In this document: piece by piece, positions 32,595 through 42,960 of the stretch
Layout: each line of letters opens with the position of its first letter
Numbering within the stretch: position 1 is the stretch's first letter
Made by a program: the position numbers and the translations under genes
NCBI RefSeq assembly: GCF_001552535.1
Contig: NZ_BCRJ01000069.1
Location: forward strand, 1-49,788
From: Nocardioides jensenii JCM 1364 = NBRC 14755
Lineage (GTDB): Bacteria > Actinomycetota > Actinomycetes > Propionibacteriales > Nocardioidaceae
DNA length: 49,788 bases
Reading direction: 5' to 3'
Notes under the pieces: generated by a model
What the model saw: the letters and a program-made list of their open reading frames with translations, nothing else
Told to the model about the DNA's origin: nothing
Database searches by the model: none

Positions 32595-33758
32595 ATGAGC
32601 ACCCCCACGATCGAACAGGTCAATGCCGCCCTGGCAACCGTCAACGACCCGGAGATCAAGCGCCCGATCACCGAGTTGAACATGGTCGACCGTGTCGAGA
32701 TCGGTGACGACGGCAACGTCTCGGTGACCGTGCTGCTGACCGTGGCCGGCTGCCCCCTCAAGGACACCATCACCCGCGACGTGACCGCCGCTGTGACCCG
32801 GGTGTCGGGCGTCACCGGCGTCGACCTCGAGCTGGGCGTGATGACCGCTGATCAGCGTGCGGGCCTGCAGGAGGTCCTCCGCGGTGGCCAGGCGCAGCGC
32901 GAGATCCCGTTCGCGCAGCCCGGCTCGCTGACGAAGGTCTACGCGATCGCCTCCGGCAAGGGCGGGGTCGGCAAGTCGTCCGTCACCGTGAACCTCGCCC
33001 TCTCACTGGCCAAGCAGGGCCTGAAGGTCGGCGTCCTCGATGCCGACATCTACGGCCACTCGGTGCCGGCCATGCTGGGGGTGGGCGACGCCCGCCCCAC
33101 CCAGGTCGAAGACCTGATCATGCCGGTGCCCACGCCCTCCGGCGTCTCGGTCATCTCGATCGGCATGCTCAAGCCCAAGCGCGAGCAGGTGGTGGCCTGG
33201 CGCGGCCCCATGCTCGACCGGGCCCTGGTGCAGATGCTCTCCGACGTCTACTGGGGCGATCTCGACGCGCTCCTCCTCGACCTGCCCCCCGGCACGGGCG
33301 ACGTGGCCATCTCGCTGGGCCAGCACCTCCCCAACGCGGAGGTGATCGTGGTGACCACCCCGCAGGAGGCCGCCGCCGAGGTCGCCGAGCGGGCCGGGAC
33401 GATGGCCTCGATGATGCACCAGCGCGTCGTCGGCGTGATCGAGAACATGAGCTACCTCGCCTGCCCGCACTGCGCCGAGGAGGGCAAGGACCACCGGCTC
33501 GAGATCTTCGGCTCCGGAGGTGGCGACCGCGTCGCCGCGACCCTCTCGGCGCGCTTCGGGTACGACGTCCGCGTGCTGGGCCGGATCCCGCTCGACGTGT
33601 CCCTGCGTGAGGGCGGCGACTCGGGCAAGCCCATCGTCGAGGCCGACCCGACCGCACTGGCCGCGCAGGAGCTGACCCGCATCGCCGAGGATCTCTCCGG
33701 CCGGGGTCGCGGACTGGCCGGCATGCAGCTCGGACTGACGCCCTCCAGTCGGTTCTGA
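32595..33758 (+). CDS. mrp: Mrp/NBP35-family iron-sulfur cluster carrier ATPase
   Basis: A 387-residue protein: N-terminal MIP18/DUF59 domain (1-95, with A-G-C-P), then a ParA-like ATPase with GKGGVGKSS at 121-129 and the cluster-binding pair C290-P-H-C293. Mrp proteins bind and pass on Fe-S clusters. ATG 32595 follows GGGG. It lies 11 bp after DUF1003 and 3 bp before tatB, so 30780-34088 is probably one operon. Homologous to M. tuberculosis Rv1229c. Confidence 0.95.
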   Translation: MSTPTIEQVNAALATVNDPEIKRPITELNMVDRVEIGDDGNVSVTVLLTVAGCPLKDTITRDVTAAVTRVSGVTGVDLELGVMTADQRAGLQEVLRGGQAQREIPFAQPGSLTKVYAIASGKGGVGKSSVTVNLALSLAKQGLKVGVLDADIYGHSVPAMLGVGDARPTQVEDLIMPVPTPSGVSVISIGMLKPKREQVVAWRGPMLDRALVQMLSDVYWGDLDALLLDLPPGTGDVAISLGQHLPNAEVIVVTTPQEAAAEVAERAGTMASMMHQRVVGVIENMSYLACPHCAEEGKDHRLEIFGSGGGDRVAATLSARFGYDVRVLGRIPLDVSLREGGDSGKPIVEADPTALAAQELTRIAEDLSGRGRGLAGMQLGLTPSSRF

Positions 33759-33761
33759 CCC

Positions 33762-34088
33762 GTGTTCGACATCGGCCTCGCCGAGATGGCGGTCATCGCC
33801 CTGGTGGCGGTGCTGGTGTTCGGACCCGACAAGCTGCCCGATCTCGCCCGGCAGGCCGGTCGCTTCATCCGGCAGATGCGCACCTATGCGAACGCGGCCC
33901 GTGATGACCTGCGCAACGAGCTCGGGCCTGAGTTCGCCGACCTCGAACTGCGTGACCTCGACCCGCGCACCATCGTGCGCAAACACCTCGCCGAGGCCAT
34001 GGCCGACGACGCCGAGGTCGAGACACCAGCTGGGCAGCGCGCTCTGGCGATCGGCGAGCTTCCGCCGTACGACGTCGACGCGACCTGA
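33762..34088 (+). CDS. tatB: TatB, twin-arginine translocase subunit
   Basis: A 108-residue protein with an N-terminal membrane helix and the TatA/B hinge (GLAEMAVIALVAVLVFGPDKLPDLARQAGRF), then a long amphipathic helix. The E at the start of the helix and F-G-P hinge fit TatB; actinobacterial tatB lies apart from tatAC, as here. GTG start three bases after the mrp stop. The C-terminal half is acidic and longer than in TatA. Confidence 0.88.
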   Translation: MFDIGLAEMAVIALVAVLVFGPDKLPDLARQAGRFIRQMRTYANAARDDLRNELGPEFADLELRDLDPRTIVRKHLAEAMADDAEVETPAGQRALAIGELPPYDVDAT

Positions 34089-34098
34089 CCGCTGTCCG

Positions 34099-34113
34099 CG
34101 CCCTCCGAGGGCG
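34099..34113. terminator. small hairpin between tatB and a convergent gene
   Basis: A 6-bp stem cgccct/agggcg with loop ccg, 10 bp after the tatB stop. Modest terminator candidate for the plus-strand operon. Confidence 0.4.
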
Positions 34114-34146
34114 TGTGTGGGGGCCAGCAGCCGACCCCGTGCCCAG

Positions 34147-34683
34147 TCAGGCCCGCGTGTGCACGGCCGCGATGCTCTCGAAGGCGCACAGCAGGACCTC
34201 GCGTCGCTCGCCGGTGACGGCTTCGACGAAGTCCCTGCCCACCCGGACCGGCACCGCGTCGTACTGACTGCCGTCGACCAGACGCACGCAGCAGCGCTCC
34301 TGTGACTCACTGATCCGGCGCAGGGCCGACCCGAAGCCGAGTCGTGCGGTCACCGGCCAGGCGTCACGTGGCACCGAGCGGGGCGAGACGCCCTGCGCGG
34401 TGAGGAGCGCCGGCAGACGGATGATCCACTCCTGGCTGCCCGACTCGAGCAGGCACCAGTCGGCGGCGACTCGCACCAGGCGCCCCCGGACTGCGCCGAG
34501 ACCGGCCACCCGGAGAGTGAGCGCGGAGCCGATGCTGGCCATGAGCCGGCCGGCCGCCTCGACCCCGGCGTACTCGGCCCGGGCCCGGTCGGCGACCTCC
34601 AGCTGACGCTCGGCGTCGAAGGCCGCGACGGCCTCGCCCTCGAGGTCGTCGAAATAGGCGAAGAGGTCTGCCTCCCAGGTCAT
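34147..34683 (-). CDS. conserved actinobacterial hypothetical protein
   Basis: A 178-residue cytoplasmic protein starting MTWEADLFAYFDDLEGEA, with an alpha-helical first third and a beta-rich remainder (SIGSALTLRVAGLGAVRGRLVRVAADWCLLESG), somewhat like Sm- or PRC-type barrels. The composition and codon use are like the neighbours, and the start ATG has GGAAGG upstream, so it is a real gene. I do not recognise its function. It is divergent from the LysM gene. Confidence 0.7.
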   Translation of the reverse strand: MTWEADLFAYFDDLEGEAVAAFDAERQLEVADRARAEYAGVEAAGRLMASIGSALTLRVAGLGAVRGRLVRVAADWCLLESGSQEWIIRLPALLTAQGVSPRSVPRDAWPVTARLGFGSALRRISESQERCCVRLVDGSQYDAVPVRVGRDFVEAVTGERREVLLCAFESIAAVHTRA

Positions 34684-34712
34684 GGCCTCGACCCTTCCGG
34701 GCCGGTCTCGGC

Positions 34713-34750
34713 CTGTCAACAATCGTCACCTGTGGAGAAACAGTTGACAG
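34713..34750. promoter_or_regulatory. inverted pair of TTGACAG elements between divergent genes
   Basis: ctgtcaac at 34713-34720 and its exact reverse complement gttgacag at 34743-34750 flank an AT-rich 22-bp spacer. Each carries a consensus -35 TTGACA facing outward, toward 34683 and 34805. I see no good -10 boxes at the right distance, so an operator is equally possible. Just downstream, aagcaaacgcaagcaaacg (34775-34793) holds a direct repeat of gcaaacg. Confidence 0.4.
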
Positions 34751-34804
34751 GACATTCCAACAGACGTTCACTGAAGCAAACGCAAGCAAACGAAAGCTTC
34801 AGAG

Positions 34805-35482
34805 ATGACTCGGGTTCTCTACGCAGCGCCGTCAGCCGCTCGTTGCCTGCTGGTCTGGGCAGCGGTGACCGCCGCTGCGGTCGGCGCGCTCGCCTTCCTC
34901 GCCCCCGACCTGGGCCGGGTCACGGCCCTGACCGACCCGGCCGAGCTGGCAGCGGTCCCGTTCGACGACGCGCTGGTGGTGCTGGCCGTGGTCGCCCTGG
35001 CCGCCTGCGTCGTCTGGTGGTGGGCGACGGCCTCCCTCGCCGTGCTCGAGGCCGCCACCAGCATCCGCTGCTCGGGGTGCCCTCGCCTCCTGCGCCGTGC
35101 CGTGCTGCTGGCCTGTGGCGTCACCCTCGCGTCGGGGCTCTCCCCCGCCGTCGCCGAGCAGACCGCCGGTCAACCACCCCTCCCCGACCCCGGGCACTCG
35201 CTCATCGCCGGGCTCCAGGTGCCTGACCGGGCACCCACGGTCGCGACCCAGGTGCCGGGTGCACGGCCCGCGACCGCCCGGGTGAGGTCTGGGGACTCGC
35301 TGTGGCTGATCGCTGCACGCACCCTGCCTGCCCGGGCCCCGATTTCCCGGATCGACGCCCAGTGGCGCCGGATCTGGCACAGCAACCGGGTCACGGTCGG
35401 CGACGACCCCGACCTGATCCATCCGGGCACACGCCTGCGCCTGCCACCGCCCACCCCCACCCGACCGTCCAAGGAGAAGTGA
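34805..35482 (+). CDS. membrane protein with C-terminal LysM domain
   Basis: A 225-residue protein with three hydrophobic segments (about 14-33, 55-80 and 98-115) and a C-terminal LysM module (from VRSGDSLWLIAARTL to PGTRLRLP, about 160-215), which binds peptidoglycan-type glycans. A Cys pair, C-S-G-C, sits between helices 2 and 3. The stop codon shares one base with the next start (TGATG), so the pair is co-translated. Similar membrane-LysM genes precede Rv3235-family genes in actinobacteria; role unknown. Confidence 0.8.
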   Translation: MTRVLYAAPSAARCLLVWAAVTAAAVGALAFLAPDLGRVTALTDPAELAAVPFDDALVVLAVVALAACVVWWWATASLAVLEAATSIRCSGCPRLLRRAVLLACGVTLASGLSPAVAEQTAGQPPLPDPGHSLIAGLQVPDRAPTVATQVPGARPATARVRSGDSLWLIAARTLPARAPISRIDAQWRRIWHSNRVTVGDDPDLIHPGTRLRLPPPTPTRPSKEK

Positions 35483-36012
35483 TGTCGACAACCCCCAACA
35501 ATGTCCGGCCCCTGGTCAGTCCGCGTCAACCCGTGGAGGCGGCCGGTGTGAGCTTCCAGGGCACCCTCGCCCTCGACCTGGACCGCGACCTGGAGCCGCC
35601 GTGGGCGCCGGACCAGCCGACCCGACGCGGGGCGGACGTGGTCGCCGTCTCCGCGCCGACCCGTCACGATCTCCATCGATGGATCGTCACGTTCGCCCAG
35701 GCGTGCGTGGAGGTGATCGGCGGGGACCGCCCCGCCTCACAGCTGATCCGCTGGACCTCGCCCCAGGTGCACACCGAGGTCGCCTATCGCGCGGGCGTCG
35801 TGGCCCGTGCCGGGGTGCACGCCGCAGGTCACGGGCGTGGTCGCCGCCCCACCGTGCGATCCCAGGTCCAGACAGTGCACACCTGCTTCCTCGCCGAGGA
35901 CATCGTCGAGTTCTGTGTGCGGGTCAAACACGGCGAACGCAGTCGTTGCCTGGCCGGCCGTCTCGACGTCGTCGCCGCGCGCTGGCAGTGCACCGCCCTG
36001 GAGTTCGGTTGA
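35482..36012 (+). CDS. Rv3235 family protein
   Basis: A 176-residue protein whose C-terminal half fits the Rv3235 family (AQACVEVIGGDRPASQLIRWTSPQVH, VHTCFLAEDIVEFCVRVKHGERSRCLAGRLDV, RWQCTALEFG). The family is restricted to Actinobacteria, lies near secA as here (Rv3235 and secA1 Rv3240c in M. tuberculosis), and has no known activity. AAGGAG lies just before the ATG. The N-terminal 60 residues are disordered and Pro-rich. Confidence 0.85.
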   Translation: MSTTPNNVRPLVSPRQPVEAAGVSFQGTLALDLDRDLEPPWAPDQPTRRGADVVAVSAPTRHDLHRWIVTFAQACVEVIGGDRPASQLIRWTSPQVHTEVAYRAGVVARAGVHAAGHGRGRRPTVRSQVQTVHTCFLAEDIVEFCVRVKHGERSRCLAGRLDVVAARWQCTALEFG

Positions 36013-36033
36013 TCACGCAGCTCGACAGACACG

Positions 36034-36072
36034 TCCGTGGATTGCCGTCACCTGGTGACGGCAATCCACGGA
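36034..36072. terminator. strong bidirectional terminator between Rv3235-family gene and secA
   Basis: Perfect 19-bp arms, tccgtggattgccgtcacc and ggtgacggcaatccacgga, with a single-base centre (t36053). It lies between convergent genes, 21 bp from each stop. Confidence 0.85.
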
Positions 36073-36093
36073 ACAAGCACGCTGCAACCCGTC

Positions 36094-38910
<2,817 letters not shown>

Positions 38911-39014
38911 GAGGAGGAGCTCCCTGGGTAGATGGTCGAGCCGGCACCGGGCCTAGCCGCCCCGCGCCGCAGGCAATGCTACCCACGGCTCCAACAATTT
39001 CCCCACCGAACCCC

Positions 39015-39055
39015 GAGCCCGGTGCACGGACCTCATCGGCCGTGGATCCCGGCTC
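39015..39055 (-). terminator. nested hairpin after the AlkX gene
   Basis: Outer arms gagcccgg/ccggctc (one bulge) enclose cacgg/ccgtg. It overlaps the end of the DNA glycosylase gene and precedes secA. Moderate terminator candidate. Confidence 0.4.
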
Positions 39056-40307
39056 ACAGCTCCAGTGTGGTGCGGCGCCTACCGAGTTCGGCGGCAAGTG
39101 CCGGGGCCAGATCGCCGCGCGGCTCGACGACGATGTCGTCGAGAGCCAACCAGGTCGCCATCTGCCGCAGTTCGGCGGCCAACTCCCCAGCGGTCTCAGG
39201 TGGCGCCGACTCCTCGGCGTACGCCGCCTTCACCAGCAGGCGCCCGGCCTGACGGTCGGCCTTGAGATCGACGCGGCCGACCACCCGGTCGCCGAGCAGG
39301 AACGGCAGCACGTAGTAGCCGTGCACCCGTTGCGCCGCGGGCACGTAGATCTCGATGCGGTAGTGGAAGTCGAAGAGTCGCTCGGTTCGTTCCCGCTCCC
39401 AGACCAGCGGGTCGAACGGGCTGAGCAGCGCCCGCGCCCTCACCTTGCGGGGCAGCCGGGCCCCGGTGTGGAGGTACGCCGGCCGCTTCCACCCCTGCAC
39501 CTGCACCGGCTGCAGCTCGCCGGCCTCGACCAGGGTCCCGATCGCGGTGCGGGCATCGGATCCGTCGCCAGCGGGTTGCAGGCGCATGCGGTAGTAGTCG
39601 GCCAGGCAGCGCGCGCTGGCCACCCCGTGTGACCTCGCCGCGCGCCGGACGAGCTCGACCCCGGCCTCCGCCGGTGTGGGCGTGGGGGCATCGAGCACGT
39701 CAGCCGGCAGAACTCGCTCGGGAACGTCGTAGAGCACCTCGAACGAGCCGTTGCGGCCGGCGATCGCCACGTCCCCGACGAGGTAGAGGTAGTCGAGAAC
39801 CTTGCGCGCCTCGGACCAGTTCCAGCCCCAGTGCTGCTTGACCCGTGGCCCGCTGGCGAAGTCGGCCTCCAGGTCGCGCGCGGTCACCGGGCCCCGGTCA
39901 CGGACCGCCGCCAGGACACCGGACTCGAGCGCCTGCTCCGTGTCGGGCAGGCTCCACCACTTGCCCCGGCGCTGGCGGTAGGCCGCCATCCGGTGCCGCA
40001 TGAACGGCCACAGCTCCACGGGCATCAGCGCCTGGACGTGAGCCCAGTACTCGACCAGCTGACGCGGCTGCCGACCGCTGCCGCCACTGGCCCGATGCAG
40101 GAGGTCGACGTCGTAGGGCCCCATCCGCGAGTAGAGCGGCATGTAGTGGGCACGCTGCAGCACGTTGACCGAGTCGACCTGCAGCACCCCCGTGCGTGCG
40201 ACCGTACGACGAAGCGTGCGCAGAGTGGGACGGGCATGGCGCGGGTCGAGGAACCCCTGGGCGGCCAGGGCGATCCGACGGGCCTGACCGACCGAGAGCG
40301 ACTCCAC
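39054..40307 (-). CDS. winged-helix DNA glycosylase, AlkX/YcaQ type
   Basis: A 417-residue protein of the HTH_42 (YcaQ/AlkZ) family of DNA glycosylases that unhook interstrand crosslinks and bulky alkyl adducts. The catalytic motif is Q43-V-D45 in LQVDSVNVLQRAH. Gln-x-Asp is the form of E. coli YcaQ (AlkX), while the azinomycin-resistance enzyme AlkZ has Gln-x-Gln. Winged-helix repeats occupy most of the chain (GPVTARDLEADF, GVASARCLADYY). It starts two bases after the stop of the response regulator gene, so translation of the two is probably coupled, an unusual partnership for a repair enzyme. Confidence 0.88.
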   Translation of the reverse strand: MESLSVGQARRIALAAQGFLDPRHARPTLRTLRRTVARTGVLQVDSVNVLQRAHYMPLYSRMGPYDVDLLHRASGGSGRQPRQLVEYWAHVQALMPVELWPFMRHRMAAYRQRRGKWWSLPDTEQALESGVLAAVRDRGPVTARDLEADFASGPRVKQHWGWNWSEARKVLDYLYLVGDVAIAGRNGSFEVLYDVPERVLPADVLDAPTPTPAEAGVELVRRAARSHGVASARCLADYYRMRLQPAGDGSDARTAIGTLVEAGELQPVQVQGWKRPAYLHTGARLPRKVRARALLSPFDPLVWERERTERLFDFHYRIEIYVPAAQRVHGYYVLPFLLGDRVVGRVDLKADRQAGRLLVKAAYAEESAPPETAGELAAELRQMATWLALDDIVVEPRGDLAPALAAELGRRRTTLEL

Positions 40308-40309
40308 GA

Positions 40310-40993
40310 TCAGGGGATGTCGAGCAGCTTCTCGCGGACGGCGTACATGACGGCCTCCATGCGCGAGTGCAGCTGCAGCTTCTCCAGGATGTTGCGGACG
40401 TGGTTCTTGACGGTGTTCTCGCTGATGAACAGCTGGCGAGCAATCTCACGGTTGTTCATGCCACGGGCAACCAGGCGGAGGACCTCGAGCTCACGCTCGG
40501 TCAGGCGCAGCCCGGTCGGCTGTTCGCGCTCGGGCCGCGACATCTGCTTGAACTCGTCGATCAGCTTGACCGCCATCGACGGGCTGATCAGTGACTGGCC
40601 GTCGGCGACCACACGCACGGCCTGCGCCACCTCGTCGATCGAGGAGTCCTTGAGCAGGTAGCCCGAGGCACCGCTCTTCACCGCCTCGTAGAGGTCGGCC
40701 TCTTCGTCGGAGACGGTGAGCATGATGATCTTCGCCGAGGGCACGGTCTCCTTGATCGCCACGCAGGCCTCGATGCCCGACCGCTTGGGCATGCGCACGT
40801 CGAGCAGCACCACGTCGGGGGCGACGCTCGCCGCCAGGTCGGTGCCCTCGATGCCGTCGCCGGCCTCGCCGACCACCTCGATGCCCGGCTCGACGCCGAG
40901 CAGCATGGTCAGACCTCTTCGGAACAGCTCCTGGTCGTCGACGACCAGGACGCGGATCGGCTCGGAATCACCCAATTGGTTGCTCTCGCTCAC
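40310..40993 (-). CDS. NarL/FixJ-type response regulator
   Basis: A 227-residue two-component regulator. Receiver: acidic pair VDDQ, phospho-acceptor Asp65 in LLDVRMPK, conserved T in MLTVSDEE and K in LLKDSS. C-terminal LuxR helix-turn-helix: LTERELEVLRLVARGMNNREIARQLFISENTVKNHVRNILEKL. No kinase gene is adjacent, so it is an orphan or is served by a distant kinase. It sits upstream of and coupled to the AlkX gene, and downstream of hpf after a hairpin (41008-41047). Position between secA and hpf is common in actinobacteria. Confidence 0.95.
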   Translation of the reverse strand: MSESNQLGDSEPIRVLVVDDQELFRRGLTMLLGVEPGIEVVGEAGDGIEGTDLAASVAPDVVLLDVRMPKRSGIEACVAIKETVPSAKIIMLTVSDEEADLYEAVKSGASGYLLKDSSIDEVAQAVRVVADGQSLISPSMAVKLIDEFKQMSRPEREQPTGLRLTERELEVLRLVARGMNNREIARQLFISENTVKNHVRNILEKLQLHSRMEAVMYAVREKLLDIP

Positions 40994-41007
40994 AAGGGCA
41001 TCATGGC

Positions 41008-41047
41008 ACGACCGGGTGACAGCCTGCTCATTTCCACACCCGGTCGT
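41008..41047 (-). terminator. hairpin between hpf and the response regulator gene
   Basis: 11-bp perfect arms, acgaccgggtg/cacccggtcgt, with an 18-base loop, 25 bp beyond the hpf stop on the minus strand. Probable terminator or processing site. Confidence 0.55.
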
Positions 41048-41072
41048 ACCAGATGCCCGCCATCCGAACGAG

Positions 41073-41696
41073 TCAGTCGGACAGTTCCAACGAGATCACG
41101 CCGTAGTCATAGCCACGGCGCCGGTAGACGACGGCAGGACGTTCGTTGTCCTTGTCGACGTAGAGGTAGAAGTCGTGGCCCACCAGCTCCATCTCGTAGA
41201 GCGCCTGGTCCAGGGTCATCGGCACCGCAGGGTGCGACTTCTCCCGCACCACGAGCGGGCCGTCACCGGTGACGGTGATGGGCCCTACCTGACGCTCGGT
41301 CGTCACGACACCGTCGCCCTCGGCGACCGACGGCTCCACGGGCTCCGCAGCAGCCAGTGCCTCGCCGACGGAGACCGGGGTGTGCCGACCTCGATGCACC
41401 CGCCGTCGGTCCGCGGCGCGCCTCATCTGGGCGGCCATCTTGTCGAGGGCCAGATCGAGCGCTCCCATCTTGTCCTCGGCGGCGGCCTCGGCCCGGATCA
41501 CCGGTCCCTTGGAGTGCGCGGTCAGTTCCACGCGGACGGCACGGTCGTGCTGACGGGGGTTGCGCTCCTGTTCCACCTCGACCAGCACCCGCATGATGCG
41601 GTGGTCGTGCTTCTCGAGTCGGGCCAGCTTCTCCTCGACATGACCGCGGAACCGATCCGACACCTCACAGTGCCTCGCGTTCACCACAACATCCAT
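41073..41696 (-). CDS. hpf: long-form ribosome hibernation-promoting factor (HPF/RaiA family)
   Basis: A 207-residue long-form HPF. The N-terminal S30AE domain (1-100; MDVVVNARHCEVSDRFRGHVEEKLARLEKHD, VELTAHSKGPVIRAEA) blocks the ribosomal decoding site; a linker leads to the C-terminal dimerisation domain (about 150-207; KSHPAVPMTLDQALYEMELVGHDFYLYVD, PAVVYRRRGYDYGVISL) that joins two 30S heads into 100S particles in stationary phase. It is preceded by about 500 bp of non-coding, highly structured DNA. GGGAGG lies upstream of the ATG. Confidence 0.96.
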   Translation of the reverse strand: MDVVVNARHCEVSDRFRGHVEEKLARLEKHDHRIMRVLVEVEQERNPRQHDRAVRVELTAHSKGPVIRAEAAAEDKMGALDLALDKMAAQMRRAADRRRVHRGRHTPVSVGEALAAAEPVEPSVAEGDGVVTTERQVGPITVTGDGPLVVREKSHPAVPMTLDQALYEMELVGHDFYLYVDKDNERPAVVYRRRGYDYGVISLELSD

Positions 41697-41737
41697 GTAG
41701 ACCTCCCGTGCATCAGTTGGTTACTTGAACATGCCGC

Positions 41738-41760
41738 GAGACCGCCCGAAGGGCGGCCCC
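41738..41760 (-). terminator. stable hairpin between the structured RNA and hpf
   Basis: As minus-strand RNA: GGGGCCGCCC-UUC-GGGCGGUCUC, a 10-bp stem with two G-U pairs, 42 bases before the hpf start. It could terminate a separate small RNA or attenuate read-through into hpf. Confidence 0.5.
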
Positions 41761-41819
41761 CGGACGCGCAGGTGGAGTCCGTCCGGCCGACCTGGTCTTC
41801 GACCCCACAATCGCCTGCT

Positions 41820-42060
41820 GCAGCTCTCGCGGCTTGGTGCCACTACCCACCGTCTCCCGACGCTTCGTCGTATATGACGACGAGGCCGGGGCAGGACTTA
41901 CCTCTAAGCCGCACCGTGATCGTCCGAGCTCAAGGGACGGATCCGTGTGCCCCTGCGCGGGGCACACGGGGACTGTTCCCCCGTGCGTGGACTTACGTGG
42001 ACCGTTTCGCCTGCGACTGGCTTCGGCTTGCCGCCAGGGCTCCATGAGCCTGCTGACGAC
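41820..42060 (-). ncRNA. candidate raiA-motif structured RNA upstream of hpf
   Basis: The 496-bp gap 41697-42192 has no credible gene but many stems on the minus strand: ggctc/gagcc (42038-42050), ctggc/gccag enclosing ggc/gcc (42017-42037), a perfect 11-bp ccgtgtgcccc/ggggcacacgg (41943-41969), and tcgtcg/cgacga (41865-41883). The octamer GUAAGUCC occurs twice (41989-41996 and 41894-41901). A competing 7-bp helix (CACGGGG/CCCCGUG) shares bases with the 11-bp stem. The raiA RNA motif, about 200 nt, is known upstream of raiA/hpf genes in Firmicutes and Actinobacteria; location and structure fit, but I could not align to the covariance model. Ends are approximate. Confidence 0.6.
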
Positions 42061-42192
42061 GCAACCACGGACCCGAACGGACTCCATGCACAGACGCTAG
42101 TCGCTTCCCGCTGACAAGGCCAGCGATCCGCCTGAAAGTTCGCTGTGCGCAGCACCGAGCGGAGGCGCCGCCCACATGCCGGCGTCTCCGGC

Positions 42193-42903
42193 TCATCCAG
42201 TACCCAACCCGGGCAGTCTCTTGCGCGTCGCCGCCACCGTGGCCACGCCGAGCACGCCGATGCCGCTGGCGCCGAGCGCCCGTTGGGCCTCCCGGGCCGT
42301 CGCCCCTGTGGTGAGCACGTCGTCGCAGACCACGGCCCAGCCCTGCCGGTGCCGGCTCGCCAGCCGTTGCAGCCGCTCCGAGGGCACCGACATCGACCCG
42401 GCCAGGTTGGCCTGTCGACCGGCGAAGTCCAGGTCGCCCTGGTCGAGCACCCGGCCGACCCGGAGCAGCCGGACGCAGTACGCCGGGGTGCCGCGCCGGC
42501 GCAGTCCCGCTGCCGCCACCCGGGTCAGCAGGTACGTCGGGTCATGGCCACGGGCCCGCACCGACGCCGGCTGGGAGGGCACCGGCACCAACAGGAGCGG
42601 CGTGCGCGCGTGAACGCCTCCGCTGGCTGCCACCCGCTCGACAGTCGCTGCCAGCAGATCGCCCAACGGTCGTCGGAGGCCGAACTGGTGGTGCTCCTTG
42701 TGCCCCAGGATCAGCGTGCGGAGAAGGCCGTCGTACTCCCCGGCGGCCCAGGGGCGGATCAGGCCGGGCGGCGGCGGAGTCGGCATCGCCTCCCGTGCGA
42801 ATCCCTGCAGCGTGGCCAGGCAGGTCGGGCACACCAGCACTCCGGCCCGACCGCATCCGGGGCAGGCGGCCCCGGTGACCAGGTCGACGAGGGAGGAGAG
42901 CAC
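42193..42903 (-). CDS. ComF/GntX-like phosphoribosyltransferase-fold protein
   Basis: A 236-residue protein with two N-terminal CxxC pairs (CPGC at 14-17 and CPTC at 25-28, a zinc finger), LGHKEHHQFGLRRPLGDLL and the phosphoribosyltransferase loop VVCDDVLTTGAT. ComF-like proteins take part in DNA uptake in competent bacteria; in non-competent actinobacteria the role is unknown. GTG start at 42903 after GGGATGG. Corresponds to Rv3242c in the lpqB-hpf interval of M. tuberculosis. Confidence 0.9.
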   Translation of the reverse strand: MLSSLVDLVTGAACPGCGRAGVLVCPTCLATLQGFAREAMPTPPPPGLIRPWAAGEYDGLLRTLILGHKEHHQFGLRRPLGDLLAATVERVAASGGVHARTPLLLVPVPSQPASVRARGHDPTYLLTRVAAAGLRRRGTPAYCVRLLRVGRVLDQGDLDFAGRQANLAGSMSVPSERLQRLASRHRQGWAVVCDDVLTTGATAREAQRALGASGIGVLGVATVAATRKRLPGLGTG

Positions 42904-42960
42904 CGCACCATCCCAGCCTGCCCAGGGCGCCCGGACAAGGAGTGATTCGCAGGCTGTGGA

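Noticed and set aside
41820..42060. ydaO-type c-di-AMP or SAM riboswitch
   Set aside because: The stems and conserved blocks I remember for those classes are not visible; the position before hpf fits the raiA motif better.
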